Below are positions 25,338-34,758 of a DNA stretch of 64,000 bases, piece after piece. The stretch covers positions 57,378-121,377 of the forward strand of contig NZ_JAKRYL010000016.1 in the NCBI RefSeq assembly GCF_023555415.1, in the 5' to 3' direction. The translations under genes and the position numbers were made by a program. The stretch's first letter is position 1. Each line of letters opens with the position of its first letter. The notes under the pieces are model-generated. The model made no database searches. It had not been told where the DNA came from and saw only the letters and a program-made list of their open reading frames with translations. Source of the stretch: Halalkalibacter alkaliphilus (GTDB lineage Bacteria > Bacillota > Bacilli > Bacillales > Bacillaceae_D).

Positions 25338-27305
25338 TTAATTTATTTGCGCTTTATTATTAACAACCAGAGCCTTTTGGTTCGCTTTTCTTTTTACGTA
25401 CTCTAGTATGAATACGACAGATGCGATAATACACCCAGCTAGATTTAACCCTAATCCTAATTCAGGCAGTAGTATAAAAGACGCTGATAAAATTAATAAC
25501 ACTCGCTTTGGCCAAGTTAAATGATCAAATAAATATCCAGCGACAGCTACTGACAAAATACAGACAGCAAGAGTGGTTAATACTATCGCAGAAAGTACAC
25601 TCGCTGTATTCACTTCTTGAGACGTACTTAATAAAATACTAGAGTTGTAGACAAATACAAACGGAATGATATACCCCATAATCCCTAACTTCGTTGCTTC
25701 AAATCCAATCTTATGTGGACTCTCTTTTGCAATAGGCGCTGCAGCAAAACATGCTAACGCAATAGGTGGGGTAATGTTAGACATCGTTGCAAAGAAGAAC
25801 ACAAAGAAATGAGCTGCAATCGGTGCTACACCTAATTCTACTAATGCTGGTACAACCAACACGGCTACGATTGCATAAGCCGCAACAGCTGGCATCCCCA
25901 TCCCCAAGACGATACAAACAATCGCACTAGCAACTAACAAGGCAAATAAACCGTATTGCCCGAAGTTGGTTATGACTTGAACAAGATTGAATCCAAGTCC
26001 GGTGATGGCAATAACCCCTACAATCAATCCCGCTGCTGCTAAAATGACACCAATTTCTAACATTGTTTTTCCTGTATCTTTAAAAATACCTATGATCCTA
26101 CGGAAGATATCCCGCCGTATTTGTTTTTGCAAACTTAAAACAATAACCGCTATTCCAGATGCATAGACTCCTGCTGTTGCTGGTGAGCGCCCTTGCACAA
26201 ATAGGACGTATACTAAAAACACAAAGATAGGTACAATCAACCACGCCTTTTTTAACACTGTCGCTCGATCTGGCAAGTCTTCCCGTGGAATTTTTTTAAT
26301 ATTGTTCTGACCAGCTTTTAAATCTACTTGAATGAATAAAGAAACATAATACATTAGGGCAGGTACAATGGCTGCTAGTATGATGACTTGATAAGATACC
26401 CCTAAGTTCTCAGCCATCATAAAAGCGACAATTCCCATAATAGGAGGAGTAAGCGTGCCCCCGGTTGAAGCCACCGATTCAATCGCCGCTGATTGAGAAC
26501 TGCTATAACCACTTCGCTTCATGAGAGGGATGGTCATGCTGCCTGTTAACAACACATTGGCAACTGGATTTCCTGTAATACTCCCTACCGAAGCAGACCC
26601 AACAACAGAAGCTTTGGCAGGACCTCCCCTAAAACGCCCGAATAGAGAAACGGCGATGTCATTAAAGATATCTCCACCTTTTAAATTAAGTAACGTTTGA
26701 CCAAAAAGAATAAACGCAAAAGCCATCGTGGCCGCTAAATATAAAAGGTCTAACAAACTATTAGCATCTAGATATAAATAGTTTAGTAATTGATCATACG
26801 ATGTCCCTTGTCCCTTAAATGCTCCTGGCATATACGGGGCCACAAATCCATAACTTAAAAATGCTGCGACAATGACGACTAAGGACAAGCCAAACATTCT
26901 TCTTAATGCTTCTAGAATTAATAAGATGACGACTCCACTTAAAAGGATGCGAGACGGAGTAATGACCGAAAATTGATAAAGAATGGTAGGATAAAAAATA
27001 GCGATATACATTCCACCGTAAAGTCCCATACCAGACATACACCAGTCATACCATGGAATGACCGTTCTAGAAGATCGCTTCGTTGCAGGTATACCAAGAA
27101 AAACAGCTGCAAGAACTAACCCCATAAACCATCCTGCATATTGTTGTTTCATGATCGATATGCCAAAGAAGTCAAAAAAGGACAAAATGAATAAAACACC
27201 GGATAGGGGGATCAGGATTAATAACATACTCCAGAGGGATGCCTGCCACCCTTTTAACTCCCTAAACTTTGACACCAACTCGTTGCTTTTCTCCACATAT
27301 GACAC
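25338..27305 (-). CDS. TRAP transporter fused permease (system 1)
   Basis: The 655-residue integral membrane protein is a fused small and large TRAP permease, as usual for TAXI systems, with about 17-18 membrane helices. Typical large-subunit stretches are GRFRGGPAKASVVGSASVGSITGNPVANV (cut: FRGGPAKASVVGSASVG), ASTGGTLTPPIMGIVAFMMAE, GLGFNLVQVI, GMGMPAVAAYAIVAVLV and NITPPIALACFAAAPIA. It imports solute using the Na+ or H+ gradient. It is the first gene of the operon permease, TAXI, 88-residue protein, ADH, ALDH. Confidence 0.93.
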   Translation of the reverse strand: MSYVEKSNELVSKFRELKGWQASLWSMLLILIPLSGVLFILSFFDFFGISIMKQQYAGWFMGLVLAAVFLGIPATKRSSRTVIPWYDWCMSGMGLYGGMYIAIFYPTILYQFSVITPSRILLSGVVILLILEALRRMFGLSLVVIVAAFLSYGFVAPYMPGAFKGQGTSYDQLLNYLYLDANSLLDLLYLAATMAFAFILFGQTLLNLKGGDIFNDIAVSLFGRFRGGPAKASVVGSASVGSITGNPVANVLLTGSMTIPLMKRSGYSSSQSAAIESVASTGGTLTPPIMGIVAFMMAENLGVSYQVIILAAIVPALMYYVSLFIQVDLKAGQNNIKKIPREDLPDRATVLKKAWLIVPIFVFLVYVLFVQGRSPATAGVYASGIAVIVLSLQKQIRRDIFRRIIGIFKDTGKTMLEIGVILAAAGLIVGVIAITGLGFNLVQVITNFGQYGLFALLVASAIVCIVLGMGMPAVAAYAIVAVLVVPALVELGVAPIAAHFFVFFFATMSNITPPIALACFAAAPIAKESPHKIGFEATKLGIMGYIIPFVFVYNSSILLSTSQEVNTASVLSAIVLTTLAVCILSVAVAGYLFDHLTWPKRVLLILSASFILLPELGLGLNLAGCIIASVVFILEYVKRKANQKALVVNNKAQIN

Positions 27306-27624
27306 TCCTTTATTAACAAATATATGGACTTATATAAGAGAAGAATTTAGGGTGATAGACTAAGAAGGGATCTAAGTTAGAATTTCACTAGCCTTTAGCG
27401 GTCTAGCCCTTATCCCCCTGTTACTCTTAGAGACTATAACGTTCACCTTATTTTTTTACACCTAACAAAACTTCCTCATTATTACGAACTCACTAAGTTA
27501 CATTCCATATGTCATTACATTTTGCTCTTCCTTAATCAACCTTCCTAATATTCTTCTAGCCACCAGTGATGATTATGAAAATGTACTGGGGATCGGAAGC
27601 GAATCCCCAATACAGTTCGCTTGA
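27306..27624. other. Intergenic region between diiron gene and TRAP operon 1
   Basis: About 320 bp with the hairpin at 27583-27616 after the diiron gene and, nearer 27310-27480, the presumed leftward promoter of the TRAP/ADH/ALDH operon. I see no coding sequence. Confidence 0.55.
27583..27616 (-). terminator. Hairpin after diiron oxygenase gene
   Basis: GGGGAT(T)CG and CG-ATCCCC pair around a CTTC loop, extended by CTGTA/TACA-like flanks; the downstream T tail is weak. Probable terminator 9 nt after the stop codon. Confidence 0.62.
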
Positions 27625-28398
27625 TTAAATAATTGGTAGTTGACCAACTCTCTTAGCTCCTAGAAGCTCTAAATCTTTCATCATGATCTTAATCGTATTT
27701 TCAAGACGTGTGCATTGAAGTTCTAAAATGTTACGACGTTTCTTGGCATCGCCACAATATTTTTTCATAATCTCTTTCCCTACGGCAATATGCCTCGGTT
27801 CATCAGCAACCACACTCTTTTCAATATCTTTAAGTAGTTCAGTTGGTAATAAGCTATATGTGATGCTTTCATCCGGTTTAAGTGTTCCAAAGCCAAATAG
27901 ATAGACCAAAATAGGCTCACCAGTCAGTTGCAGGTTCACGGCGATTTCTGCAGGATCATCGTAGTCATTAGTCAGTTGGAATTGTTTAATAACTTCTGGA
28001 CTAACGTCGTAATCTTGTAGTCTCGGACTTCCACCATAATGCTTACACCAGCGCCCCCATGTACGTTGGTGCTGTACTTCATCAATAATTTGTTGAGCTA
28101 AACGAATACGAATCCCTATATCTTCAGGATTTTTTTCTAACATCACAATTTGTTTTGAAGGTGGATGCACCCCATTATAAAATTCTCGCCACGCTAACCT
28201 AGCACAAAATTCAACCAAATTATCTTTACGGGTTTGTTCATCAAGCTCAAATGTTTCCCAATGTTCCTTATGAAAAAAGATTTCTGCAAACATTTCTGAC
28301 TTTCCAATTATTTTCTCCACAAATTCTTTTGGTGTCCAAGCCATTAATTCCTGATCAGATAGCTTTTGTAACTTTGGTAATTCAACAGCAACAGTCAT
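27625..28398 (-). CDS. Ferritin-like diiron oxygenase of unknown substrate
   Basis: The 257-residue helical protein contains a full carboxylate-bridged diiron ligand set: Glu72 (AWREFY), Glu107 and His110 (IIDEVQHQRTW), Glu161 (LTGEPILVY), Glu200 and His203 (VADEPRHIAVG). The spacing of E, ExxH, E and ExxH fits ferritin-like monooxygenases related in style to PaaA, BoxB or MiaE, but I cannot place it in a named family. It probably uses O2 to oxidise a small molecule and would need a reductase not seen nearby. AAAGGGTG precedes the ATG at 28396-28398. A LysR gene lies upstream and a TRAP/ADH/ALDH operon downstream, suggesting oxygenation followed by alcohol and aldehyde oxidation. Confidence 0.75.
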   Translation of the reverse strand: MTVAVELPKLQKLSDQELMAWTPKEFVEKIIGKSEMFAEIFFHKEHWETFELDEQTRKDNLVEFCARLAWREFYNGVHPPSKQIVMLEKNPEDIGIRIRLAQQIIDEVQHQRTWGRWCKHYGGSPRLQDYDVSPEVIKQFQLTNDYDDPAEIAVNLQLTGEPILVYLFGFGTLKPDESITYSLLPTELLKDIEKSVVADEPRHIAVGKEIMKKYCGDAKKRRNILELQCTRLENTIKIMMKDLELLGAKRVGQLPII

Positions 28399-28440
28399 TT
28401 CCAAAACACCCTTTCTTGTAATAGTCTAAACTTTCTTCCT

Positions 28441-28508
28441 TTTTGGATAAAAGTTGGCAAAAAATCATTATACGTGATCAAAAGAACCAAGGTTAGCAAA
28501 CGCTTTCA
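28441..28508. promoter_or_regulatory. Operator-like motif and cre-like site upstream of diiron gene
   Basis: TTTTGGATAAAAGT at 28441-28454 is shared with two sites at 35643 and 35711. At 28495-28508 the minus strand reads TGAAAGCGTTTGCT, one mismatch from the CcpA cre consensus TGNAARCGNWWNCA. Both sit within 110 bp of the diiron gene start, so catabolite repression and a shared regulator are plausible. Confidence 0.45.
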
Positions 28509-28535
28509 TTTTTGATCGAAACCGCTCGCTAACAC

Positions 28536-28574
28536 ATTTAAATAGTAGGTTTGCACTATTTCTACTATTTAAAT
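28536..28574. promoter_or_regulatory. 13-bp perfect inverted repeat between LysR and diiron genes
   Basis: ATTTAAATAGTAG and CTACTATTTAAAT are separated by 13 bp. No T tail follows on either strand, so it is more likely an operator (T-N11-A-like, as for LysR proteins) than a terminator. It is 106 bp past the LysR stop and 138 bp before the diiron start. Confidence 0.55.
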
Positions 28575-28679
28575 CTTTTCTATATTCTGACACTTTTTTT
28601 CGTTGAAGACAATAGATTTTAGACTCCGAAAAATGTATAGGGTATACACTTTTTCTATACTAGTAAATACATTTGAAGA

Positions 28680-29597
28680 CTAGTTGTATCGTGGCATTTC
28701 TTTTACCATCTCAACAAATTTTTCTGTACCTAAATGAGAAAAGCGGTGTTCCTTTAATACAATGTGAATAGGTCTGGTAATCTTCACATTGTTTATTTTC
28801 ACTTCTATTATCCTCCCTGTCTCTAATTCCTTTTCTACAGCCATTCGTGAGACAAAAGATATGCCTAGACCATATTCCACTGCCGTCTTAATCGCTTGAG
28901 TTGTTTCAAGCTCGATATAACTTGAAATTTTCTCAAGTAAATTGTGTTTTTTTAACTCTTTTTCTACTCGGACTCTAAATTCCGAATTGGCAATTCTTCT
29001 AACAATTTGTTCATTTACTACCTCAGGAAAATCAATCATTTCTCTTTGTCGCCAAGGATGCTCTGGTCCTACAATTAAAATAAGCTCATCTTCCATTAAC
29101 ACCTCTGTCTGAAACCCCTTATGGTCAAATTCGCCTTCTACAATTGCAATTTGAAAGAGATCTTGTGATAGGCAATCGATTATTTTCTTTGTATCACCTA
29201 TTTTTAAAGATAACTGTGCTTCAGGATACTTCTTTTTAAATTCACCGAGTAATTTAGGCATAATGTACTCACCCACTCGCAAAGAAGCGCCAACAGGCAA
29301 CGTAAATTGATTTTCCTCATTCATTCGTTTCATTGTTTCAATCGATGAATTAAATTGATTAATAATAGACTTTGCAATAGGATACAACTTTCGTCCTGCT
29401 TCAGTAACCGTCAACTTATTTTCCTTTCTTTCAAATAAGGGCAAACCATAAAAGTCTTCTATTGCACGAATTTGTCGTGTCACACTTGGTTGTGAAACAA
29501 AACTAGTTTGCGCGGCTTTACTAATACTCTTTTCATCTACGACTAAACAAAACATTCTTAAACTTTCAATGTTAATCGTTCTCCAACTCCCTTTCAT
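28680..29597 (-). CDS. LysR-family transcriptional regulator
   Basis: An N-terminal winged helix-turn-helix (SLRMFCLVVDEKSISKAAQTSFVSQPSVTRQI in sequence; core ISKAAQTSFVSQPSVTR) with the family continuation GLPLFERKENKLTVTEAGRKLYP is followed by the periplasmic-binding-like effector domain. The open frame runs to 29690, but family alignment puts the start just before IESLRMF; the nearest ATG is at 29597, and an ATT at 29576 with GGAG before it is the other candidate. It likely controls the diiron oxygenase gene downstream, and perhaps the TRAP/ADH/ALDH operon, in response to an aromatic or organic acid. Confidence 0.88.
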   Translation of the reverse strand: MKGSWRTINIESLRMFCLVVDEKSISKAAQTSFVSQPSVTRQIRAIEDFYGLPLFERKENKLTVTEAGRKLYPIAKSIINQFNSSIETMKRMNEENQFTLPVGASLRVGEYIMPKLLGEFKKKYPEAQLSLKIGDTKKIIDCLSQDLFQIAIVEGEFDHKGFQTEVLMEDELILIVGPEHPWRQREMIDFPEVVNEQIVRRIANSEFRVRVEKELKKHNLLEKISSYIELETTQAIKTAVEYGLGISFVSRMAVEKELETGRIIEVKINNVKITRPIHIVLKEHRFSHLGTEKFVEMVKEMPRYN

Positions 29598-29793
29598 GTA
29601 GTACATATGAATTATCATATAAACAGAGAATAATTCGGAATGTATAGCAGAAATTCCTTCTTGAATTACAATCATTAGTTTGGGAAACAAACTTAGGAAA
29701 GACTTACTGGGATTAGCTCACTAAAGATAACGGAAGGATGTTTTGTTTTGTGAAGATAATAGAGGTAAGGATTTATATTTTATGGAAGGAATT

Positions 29794-29841
29794 AGGATGG
29801 TTCTCGGGCTTCATCTAAAAAAATACGAATAGAACCATCCT
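29794..29841. terminator. Hairpin after SulP gene
   Basis: AGGATGGTTCT and AGAACCATCCT form an 11-bp stem with a 26-nt loop, 40 nt beyond the SulP stop. The T tail is poor, so termination is probable but not certain. Confidence 0.5.
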
Positions 29842-29880
29842 TATTTAATAGATTTACTACAACAAGTTCTTCCCCCTCCC

Positions 29881-31590
29881 CTAAATTTGATAATCCAATG
29901 TGGCGACTATCAACTCTTCTGTATGATAGTCAAATCCTTTTTCCTTTACTACTTGTTCAATCGTCGGGTATTTGATTTCGTCTTTATACTTTTTGGTCCA
30001 CCCTGCTTTCTTGACGGTATCCCGGATAGCCCCTTTCATATTGGCAAAGACAAAGGTTACACCGTATTCTTTTCGATAGGAAACGATCAATTCTTCTAAT
30101 GTGCCAACTGACACCGTGTCCATATCATTCACTCCTGCCATATCAACGATGATCCACTTTGCTATCGGTTTTCTTTTAAGAAAAGCTTTTATTTTCTCTT
30201 CAAAAAAAGCAATATTTGCAAAATGTAGCGATGAATCAACACGAATTAACAATACGTTTTCTATTGTTCTGGCTTTAGGATATCTATTCGTGTCACGAAA
30301 AGCATTTTCTTTTTTAACATAGCCTAATTCAACAATATTAGGCCGTGCACTCCGCTTCACAAATAAAATCAATGTAAAAGCAGCTCCAATAATAATTCCC
30401 CACTGAATGCCAACAAATAATGTGACGAAAAACGTCGTGACCCAGATCCACCCTTCAAACGGTTTTACTCGAAAAAGATGTCTCATTTCTTTCAAGTCAA
30501 TTAATTTGTAAACGGCGACCATTATAATGGCAGCTAGAATGGCATTGGGTAAGTAGTAAAAAAAGGAGGTAAAGAAAAATAAAGTAACCATTACTAACAT
30601 CGCTGTGATCATAGAAGCCACTTGTGTTACACCGCCAGCTTGATAATTGACTGCGGTTCTAGAAAAACTTCCATTAACCGGAAATGAATGAAAACAAGCC
30701 CCAACAATATTAGCAAGGCCTAAAGCTCTTAACTCCCGATTCGGATTAATTCTATACTTTTCTTTGTTTGCAATAGCCTTAGCAATTGCTAATGACTCCA
30801 TGAAAGCAATAAGTGAGATCGTTAGGGCCATTGGGAATAATAGCTGCATGACCTCGATTGAAAGAGGTGGCAATTCGATGGTCGGAAATCCTTGTGGGAC
30901 GTCTCCAACGATTTGTACTCCAGATTGATGTAGTCCAAATACATACACCATTGCAATTGATAGTATGACAATAAGTAAGGCACCTGGGATTTTGGGATTT
31001 ATTTTTTTTAGGAAAGCAAGTCCTAACATACTACCAATCCCTATTCCTACGGTTAGGAGGTGAACATCTGATAGATGTTGAAAGATCTCCCTAAACAATA
31101 CATGAATTTGCAAATAATTCCCTGCCTCAATTCCTAGTAAATGTTTCAACTGACTTAGACCAATCACAATAGCTGCTGCAGAAGTATATCCATTCATAAC
31201 CGAATGGGGAATAAATTTTACGATAAAACCAGCTTTAGACATTCCTAGTATAAATTGAATCACCCCAACCATGATGGCTAGTATCAATACATAGGAAATA
31301 TACTCTTTTGAGCCTGGTTCGGCAACCACCGAAACACTCGAAAACACAAGCAATGAAGTGATGGCAACAGGACCAACAGATAAATGTCTGGATGAAGCTA
31401 ACAAAGCATAAATGATTAATGGAATCGTAGAAGCATATAATCCCATAACTGGAGGCAGTCCTGCGAGCATCGCATATGCCATCCCTTGAGGGACGAGCAT
31501 AACAAAAATGGTCAAACCTGCTATCAAATCACGTTTAAAGGAATGCTGATTATATGAAAGACCTAATATAGAATATTTTTCGGGACTCAT
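29881..31590 (-). CDS. SulP family anion transporter with STAS domain
   Basis: The 569-residue protein has the SulP/SLC26 layout: DLIAGLTIFVMLVPQGMAYAMLAGLPPVMGLYAS near the start (core VPQGMAYAMLAGLPPVMGLY), about 12-14 helices, GACFHSFPVNGSFSRTAVN in the conserved middle, and a cytosolic C-terminal STAS domain (VLLIRVDSSLHFANIAFFEEK; IIVDMAGVNDMDTVSVGTLEEL). Bacterial members import sulfate, bicarbonate or C4-dicarboxylates. A terminator separates it from the TRAP-2 genes, so it is probably transcribed alone. Substrate not assignable; bicarbonate or dicarboxylate is as likely as sulfate. Confidence 0.92.
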   Translation of the reverse strand: MSPEKYSILGLSYNQHSFKRDLIAGLTIFVMLVPQGMAYAMLAGLPPVMGLYASTIPLIIYALLASSRHLSVGPVAITSLLVFSSVSVVAEPGSKEYISYVLILAIMVGVIQFILGMSKAGFIVKFIPHSVMNGYTSAAAIVIGLSQLKHLLGIEAGNYLQIHVLFREIFQHLSDVHLLTVGIGIGSMLGLAFLKKINPKIPGALLIVILSIAMVYVFGLHQSGVQIVGDVPQGFPTIELPPLSIEVMQLLFPMALTISLIAFMESLAIAKAIANKEKYRINPNRELRALGLANIVGACFHSFPVNGSFSRTAVNYQAGGVTQVASMITAMLVMVTLFFFTSFFYYLPNAILAAIIMVAVYKLIDLKEMRHLFRVKPFEGWIWVTTFFVTLFVGIQWGIIIGAAFTLILFVKRSARPNIVELGYVKKENAFRDTNRYPKARTIENVLLIRVDSSLHFANIAFFEEKIKAFLKRKPIAKWIIVDMAGVNDMDTVSVGTLEELIVSYRKEYGVTFVFANMKGAIRDTVKKAGWTKKYKDEIKYPTIEQVVKEKGFDYHTEELIVATLDYQI

Positions 31591-31649
31591 AATCCTATTC
31601 CTTTCTTTGTTTTATTCTATAACTTAGACCATGTTCGTGAACAAAAGAC

Positions 31650-31676
31650 ACCGTCTTCCTCAAAGGAGGGAGACGG
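31650..31676 (-). terminator. Intrinsic terminator of TRAP-2 operon
   Basis: GCCGTCTCCCTC and complementary GGAAGACGGT form a stem (minus strand) followed by GTCTTTTG, 15 nt beyond the TRAP permease stop. Confidence 0.75.
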
Positions 31677-31691
31677 CATTTTACTTTTCAC

Positions 31692-33593
31692 TTACATTTC
31701 TTTTGCACTCAAATTTGGTACCCCAACAAACTTTCTAACCTTTAGTTCATACAGCAATGTAGCCACAATTAGAACAAAGCCGATAATATCAAACAGAATG
31801 CCCACATTAATCAAAAGAACCGCCCCTAAAAACAGCATCGACCGTGAAATTAATAAGACTGGTTGCTTTAAATACCCTTCTAAAGCAACAGCTAATGCAT
31901 AAATTCCAATCAACGCTGTAACCGATGCCAGTAAGATCGTTACGACAGTGCCTTGGAAAATAAGTGCTGGACCATAGACAAACATAAACGGAACAATAAA
32001 GGCAACGGCTGCTAATCTACAAGCTGTGATTGATGTCGACATTGGATTTGTTTTTGCAATTCCACTTGCCGCATATGCTGCAATTGCAACTGGAGGCGTA
32101 ATACCTGATAGAACGCCATAATAGAAAATAAACATATGAGCCGCCATACTAGGAACGCCTAACTGTGTGATAGCTGGTGCTGCTAATACCGCCAAAATAA
32201 TATAGGATGCTACCGGTGGCAAGCCCATACCCATGATAATCGATGCCACCATAGTTAAAAGAAGCAATACAAATAAATGGCCTCCAGAAAGTTCAATTAA
32301 TATTCCAGAAAACCTTAATCCCATTCCCGTCATGTTAATAACACCGATGACAATACCTGCGCAAGCGCAAGCTGATGCTACAACTAGCGATAGCTTCATG
32401 CCCTGCACAATTGCTTCTTTCATATCATAGAAGCTCATTCTTGTTTCTTTCCGTAATAAGCAGACAAGAGGTACAGAAACGATACCCCAAAATGCTGCTT
32501 CAGGAGGTGGCAGTTGAGGTCCGATTAATAAAAACACTAACACTAACAGCGGAAGGATTAAGTGTCCTTTCGTAACTATCATTTCTTTTAAGTTTGGAAC
32601 CTTATAGTGATCTTCACTATTTTCTCCCATGCGAGCAGCTCGTAAATCTACCATAATAAAGATGGCAATGAAATATAACAAGGCGGGGATTAAGGCCGCT
32701 AAAGCAACTTGAATATATTCTACTTGTAAAAAATCAGCCATTAAAAAGGCAACTGCTCCCATGACAGGCGGTAACAGCATTCCCCCTGTTGACGCGACTG
32801 ATTCAACTGCCCCTGCATATTTAGCTTTATACCCACCGCGCTTCATTAAAGGAATAGTTAAGATTCCAGTTGTCGCTACATTTCCAACTTGACTCCCACT
32901 AATGGAACCAAATAGGGCACTTGAGACGATGGAAACTTTAGCGGCTCCCCCTCTGAAACGCCCTACTAAAGAAAAGGCTAAATCGATAAAAAACTTCCCT
33001 GCTCCTGACTTCTCTAAAAATGACCCGAACAAGACGAATAACACTACATATGTCGCCGAAACACCTAGCGGGATGCCAAATACTCCTTCATTTGATAGAC
33101 CAACTTGAGTGATGATTCGCTGCAAGCTATACCCAGAATGAGCAAATAGCAAAGGTAACTTCTCACCTACGAAAGCGTATACAAGAAATAGTGTAGCTAA
33201 TACTGGCAAAGCCCATCCTATAATCCTTCTTGCTGCTTCTAACGTTAAAAGAATACTTAATATCCCAACGACTAACATCGTTATTGTAGGAGAGCTAAAT
33301 GCCATGGATAAATCAATAAAATGCATATAAATATAACCCGCGATAAAGATTGAAGCACCTGCCAACAGTATATCGGTAACCCAAGCTATTTTCCCTCTCG
33401 TTGATATATTACCTTCATTATTTTGCTTTTTCATAAAAGGGTAGATTAAAAAGATGAGTGCTAGGGCAAAGCCTAGATGAACACCCCTCTGCTGCATAGA
33501 AGGAAATATTTGAATTCCACCAGCGTACAGGTGAAAGAATGCCAAGAAAAACGCGAGAATTACTACTGCCCTTGTAATTATTTTCTGTAACAT
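31692..33593 (-). CDS. TRAP transporter fused permease (system 2)
   Basis: The 633-residue membrane protein has the fused TRAP architecture with the same landmark segments as system 1: GRFRGGAAKVSIVSSALFGSISG, ASTGGMLLPPVMGAVAFLMADF (cut: STGGMLLPPVMGAVAFLMA), GMGLRFSGILIEL, MGMGLPPVASYIILAVL and GITPPVAIAAYAASGIA. It is more divergent from systems 1 and 3 than they are from each other, so it probably has another substrate. It follows its TAXI lipoprotein gene by 103 nt and ends at a terminator. Confidence 0.93.
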   Translation of the reverse strand: MLQKIITRAVVILAFFLAFFHLYAGGIQIFPSMQQRGVHLGFALALIFLIYPFMKKQNNEGNISTRGKIAWVTDILLAGASIFIAGYIYMHFIDLSMAFSSPTITMLVVGILSILLTLEAARRIIGWALPVLATLFLVYAFVGEKLPLLFAHSGYSLQRIITQVGLSNEGVFGIPLGVSATYVVLFVLFGSFLEKSGAGKFFIDLAFSLVGRFRGGAAKVSIVSSALFGSISGSQVGNVATTGILTIPLMKRGGYKAKYAGAVESVASTGGMLLPPVMGAVAFLMADFLQVEYIQVALAALIPALLYFIAIFIMVDLRAARMGENSEDHYKVPNLKEMIVTKGHLILPLLVLVFLLIGPQLPPPEAAFWGIVSVPLVCLLRKETRMSFYDMKEAIVQGMKLSLVVASACACAGIVIGVINMTGMGLRFSGILIELSGGHLFVLLLLTMVASIIMGMGLPPVASYIILAVLAAPAITQLGVPSMAAHMFIFYYGVLSGITPPVAIAAYAASGIAKTNPMSTSITACRLAAVAFIVPFMFVYGPALIFQGTVVTILLASVTALIGIYALAVALEGYLKQPVLLISRSMLFLGAVLLINVGILFDIIGFVLIVATLLYELKVRKFVGVPNLSAKEM

Positions 33594-33696
33594 AATCGAC
33601 TACACTCCTCACTTTCATTGTCAGAAGTTCATATAGAGGTACGGATAGAGAATTCCTGCTCTTGGCACCTATTTTCGCTGTATGTGTTCATGAAGT

Positions 33697-34722
33697 TTAT
33701 TGTTGAACCTCTATGCCATGATCTTCAAAGTATTTTAATGCACCTGGGTGATATGGAATGGTCACACCTTCTGTGACGGATTCCGGTACAATATCAAATG
33801 TAGGATGAATGTCTTTCAAACCGTCAGTGTTGTTCATAATCGTTTCTAAAAATTTATAAACCATTTCATCATCTGTCTGTTCGTGAGTTATATAAATGGA
33901 GTAAAACGCCCCAATCGTTATATCTTCATCTTGTCCTGGGTACGTACCTGCTGGTATATCTACCGATGAATAATATGGATGTTCAGACTCAAAGGTTTCC
34001 ATGATGGAAGGATCAACAGGAATAATTCGTACATTTTCTGTTTGAGTAATTTCTCTAACAGTCGGTGCCGGAATAGCTCCCATTAAATAACCTGCATCGA
34101 CACTCCCGTTAGCTACTGCTTCTTGAATTTCTGTAAAGCTGCTAAGCGGCAGTGGTTGATAATCGTCTTTGCTCACACCATGAGCTTCCATTAAATCTTC
34201 TAGTAATTCTGTCGGAGGTGTACCAATTGCAGCAACACCGACTCGTTTTCCTGCTAAATCTTCAAATGACTGAATAGGAGAATTCTCACGTACTACTAAA
34301 TGAAGCGCATTGTAACTCAAATACCCGATTCCTCTTAAATAATCATGTTCGCCTGGAACTGGTTCTAAAACTCCATTAAATGCTTGGTCAGCACCTAATG
34401 CTCCAATACCACCAAATGCCGGCATACCTTGTTGATGACGTTCAGACATATACTGGACAATTTCCGATGTCCCATTTGTTGCCTCAGTGGCAAAAGAAGC
34501 TCCTGGCAGCACTTTTTCGTTATTTATTATATTAGCCAAACCTGCACTTATAATATAGTTAATCCCACCTGAACCTGGTGTGTACACAGGCACAATCCCT
34601 GAGAAACTACCTTCTGTTTCCTCTCCGTTGGTAGCTGGTTGGCTTGAATCTCCACCTCCGCAGGCAACTAACATAACTGAAATAAATATGAGAGAAAATA
34701 TTCCAACTGAAGCACGTTTCAT
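33697..34722 (-). CDS. TAXI-family TRAP solute-binding lipoprotein (system 2)
   Basis: A 341-residue TAXI protein with lipobox LVAC near residue 21, GSGGINYIISAGLANIIN, GIGALGADQAFNG, FEDLAGKRVGVAAIGTPPTELL (core LAGKRVGVAAIGTPPTE) and the C-terminal PYHPGALKYFEDHGI. It would bind an organic anion for the system-2 permease. It is 36 nt downstream of the MBL-fold hydrolase gene, so the hydrolase probably acts on, or produces, the transported compound. Confidence 0.92.
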   Translation of the reverse strand: MKRASVGIFSLIFISVMLVACGGGDSSQPATNGEETEGSFSGIVPVYTPGSGGINYIISAGLANIINNEKVLPGASFATEATNGTSEIVQYMSERHQQGMPAFGGIGALGADQAFNGVLEPVPGEHDYLRGIGYLSYNALHLVVRENSPIQSFEDLAGKRVGVAAIGTPPTELLEDLMEAHGVSKDDYQPLPLSSFTEIQEAVANGSVDAGYLMGAIPAPTVREITQTENVRIIPVDPSIMETFESEHPYYSSVDIPAGTYPGQDEDITIGAFYSIYITHEQTDDEMVYKFLETIMNNTDGLKDIHPTFDIVPESVTEGVTIPYHPGALKYFEDHGIEVQQ

Positions 34723-34758
34723 TCAATCATCTCCTTCATTGATTAATAGAATTAATCC

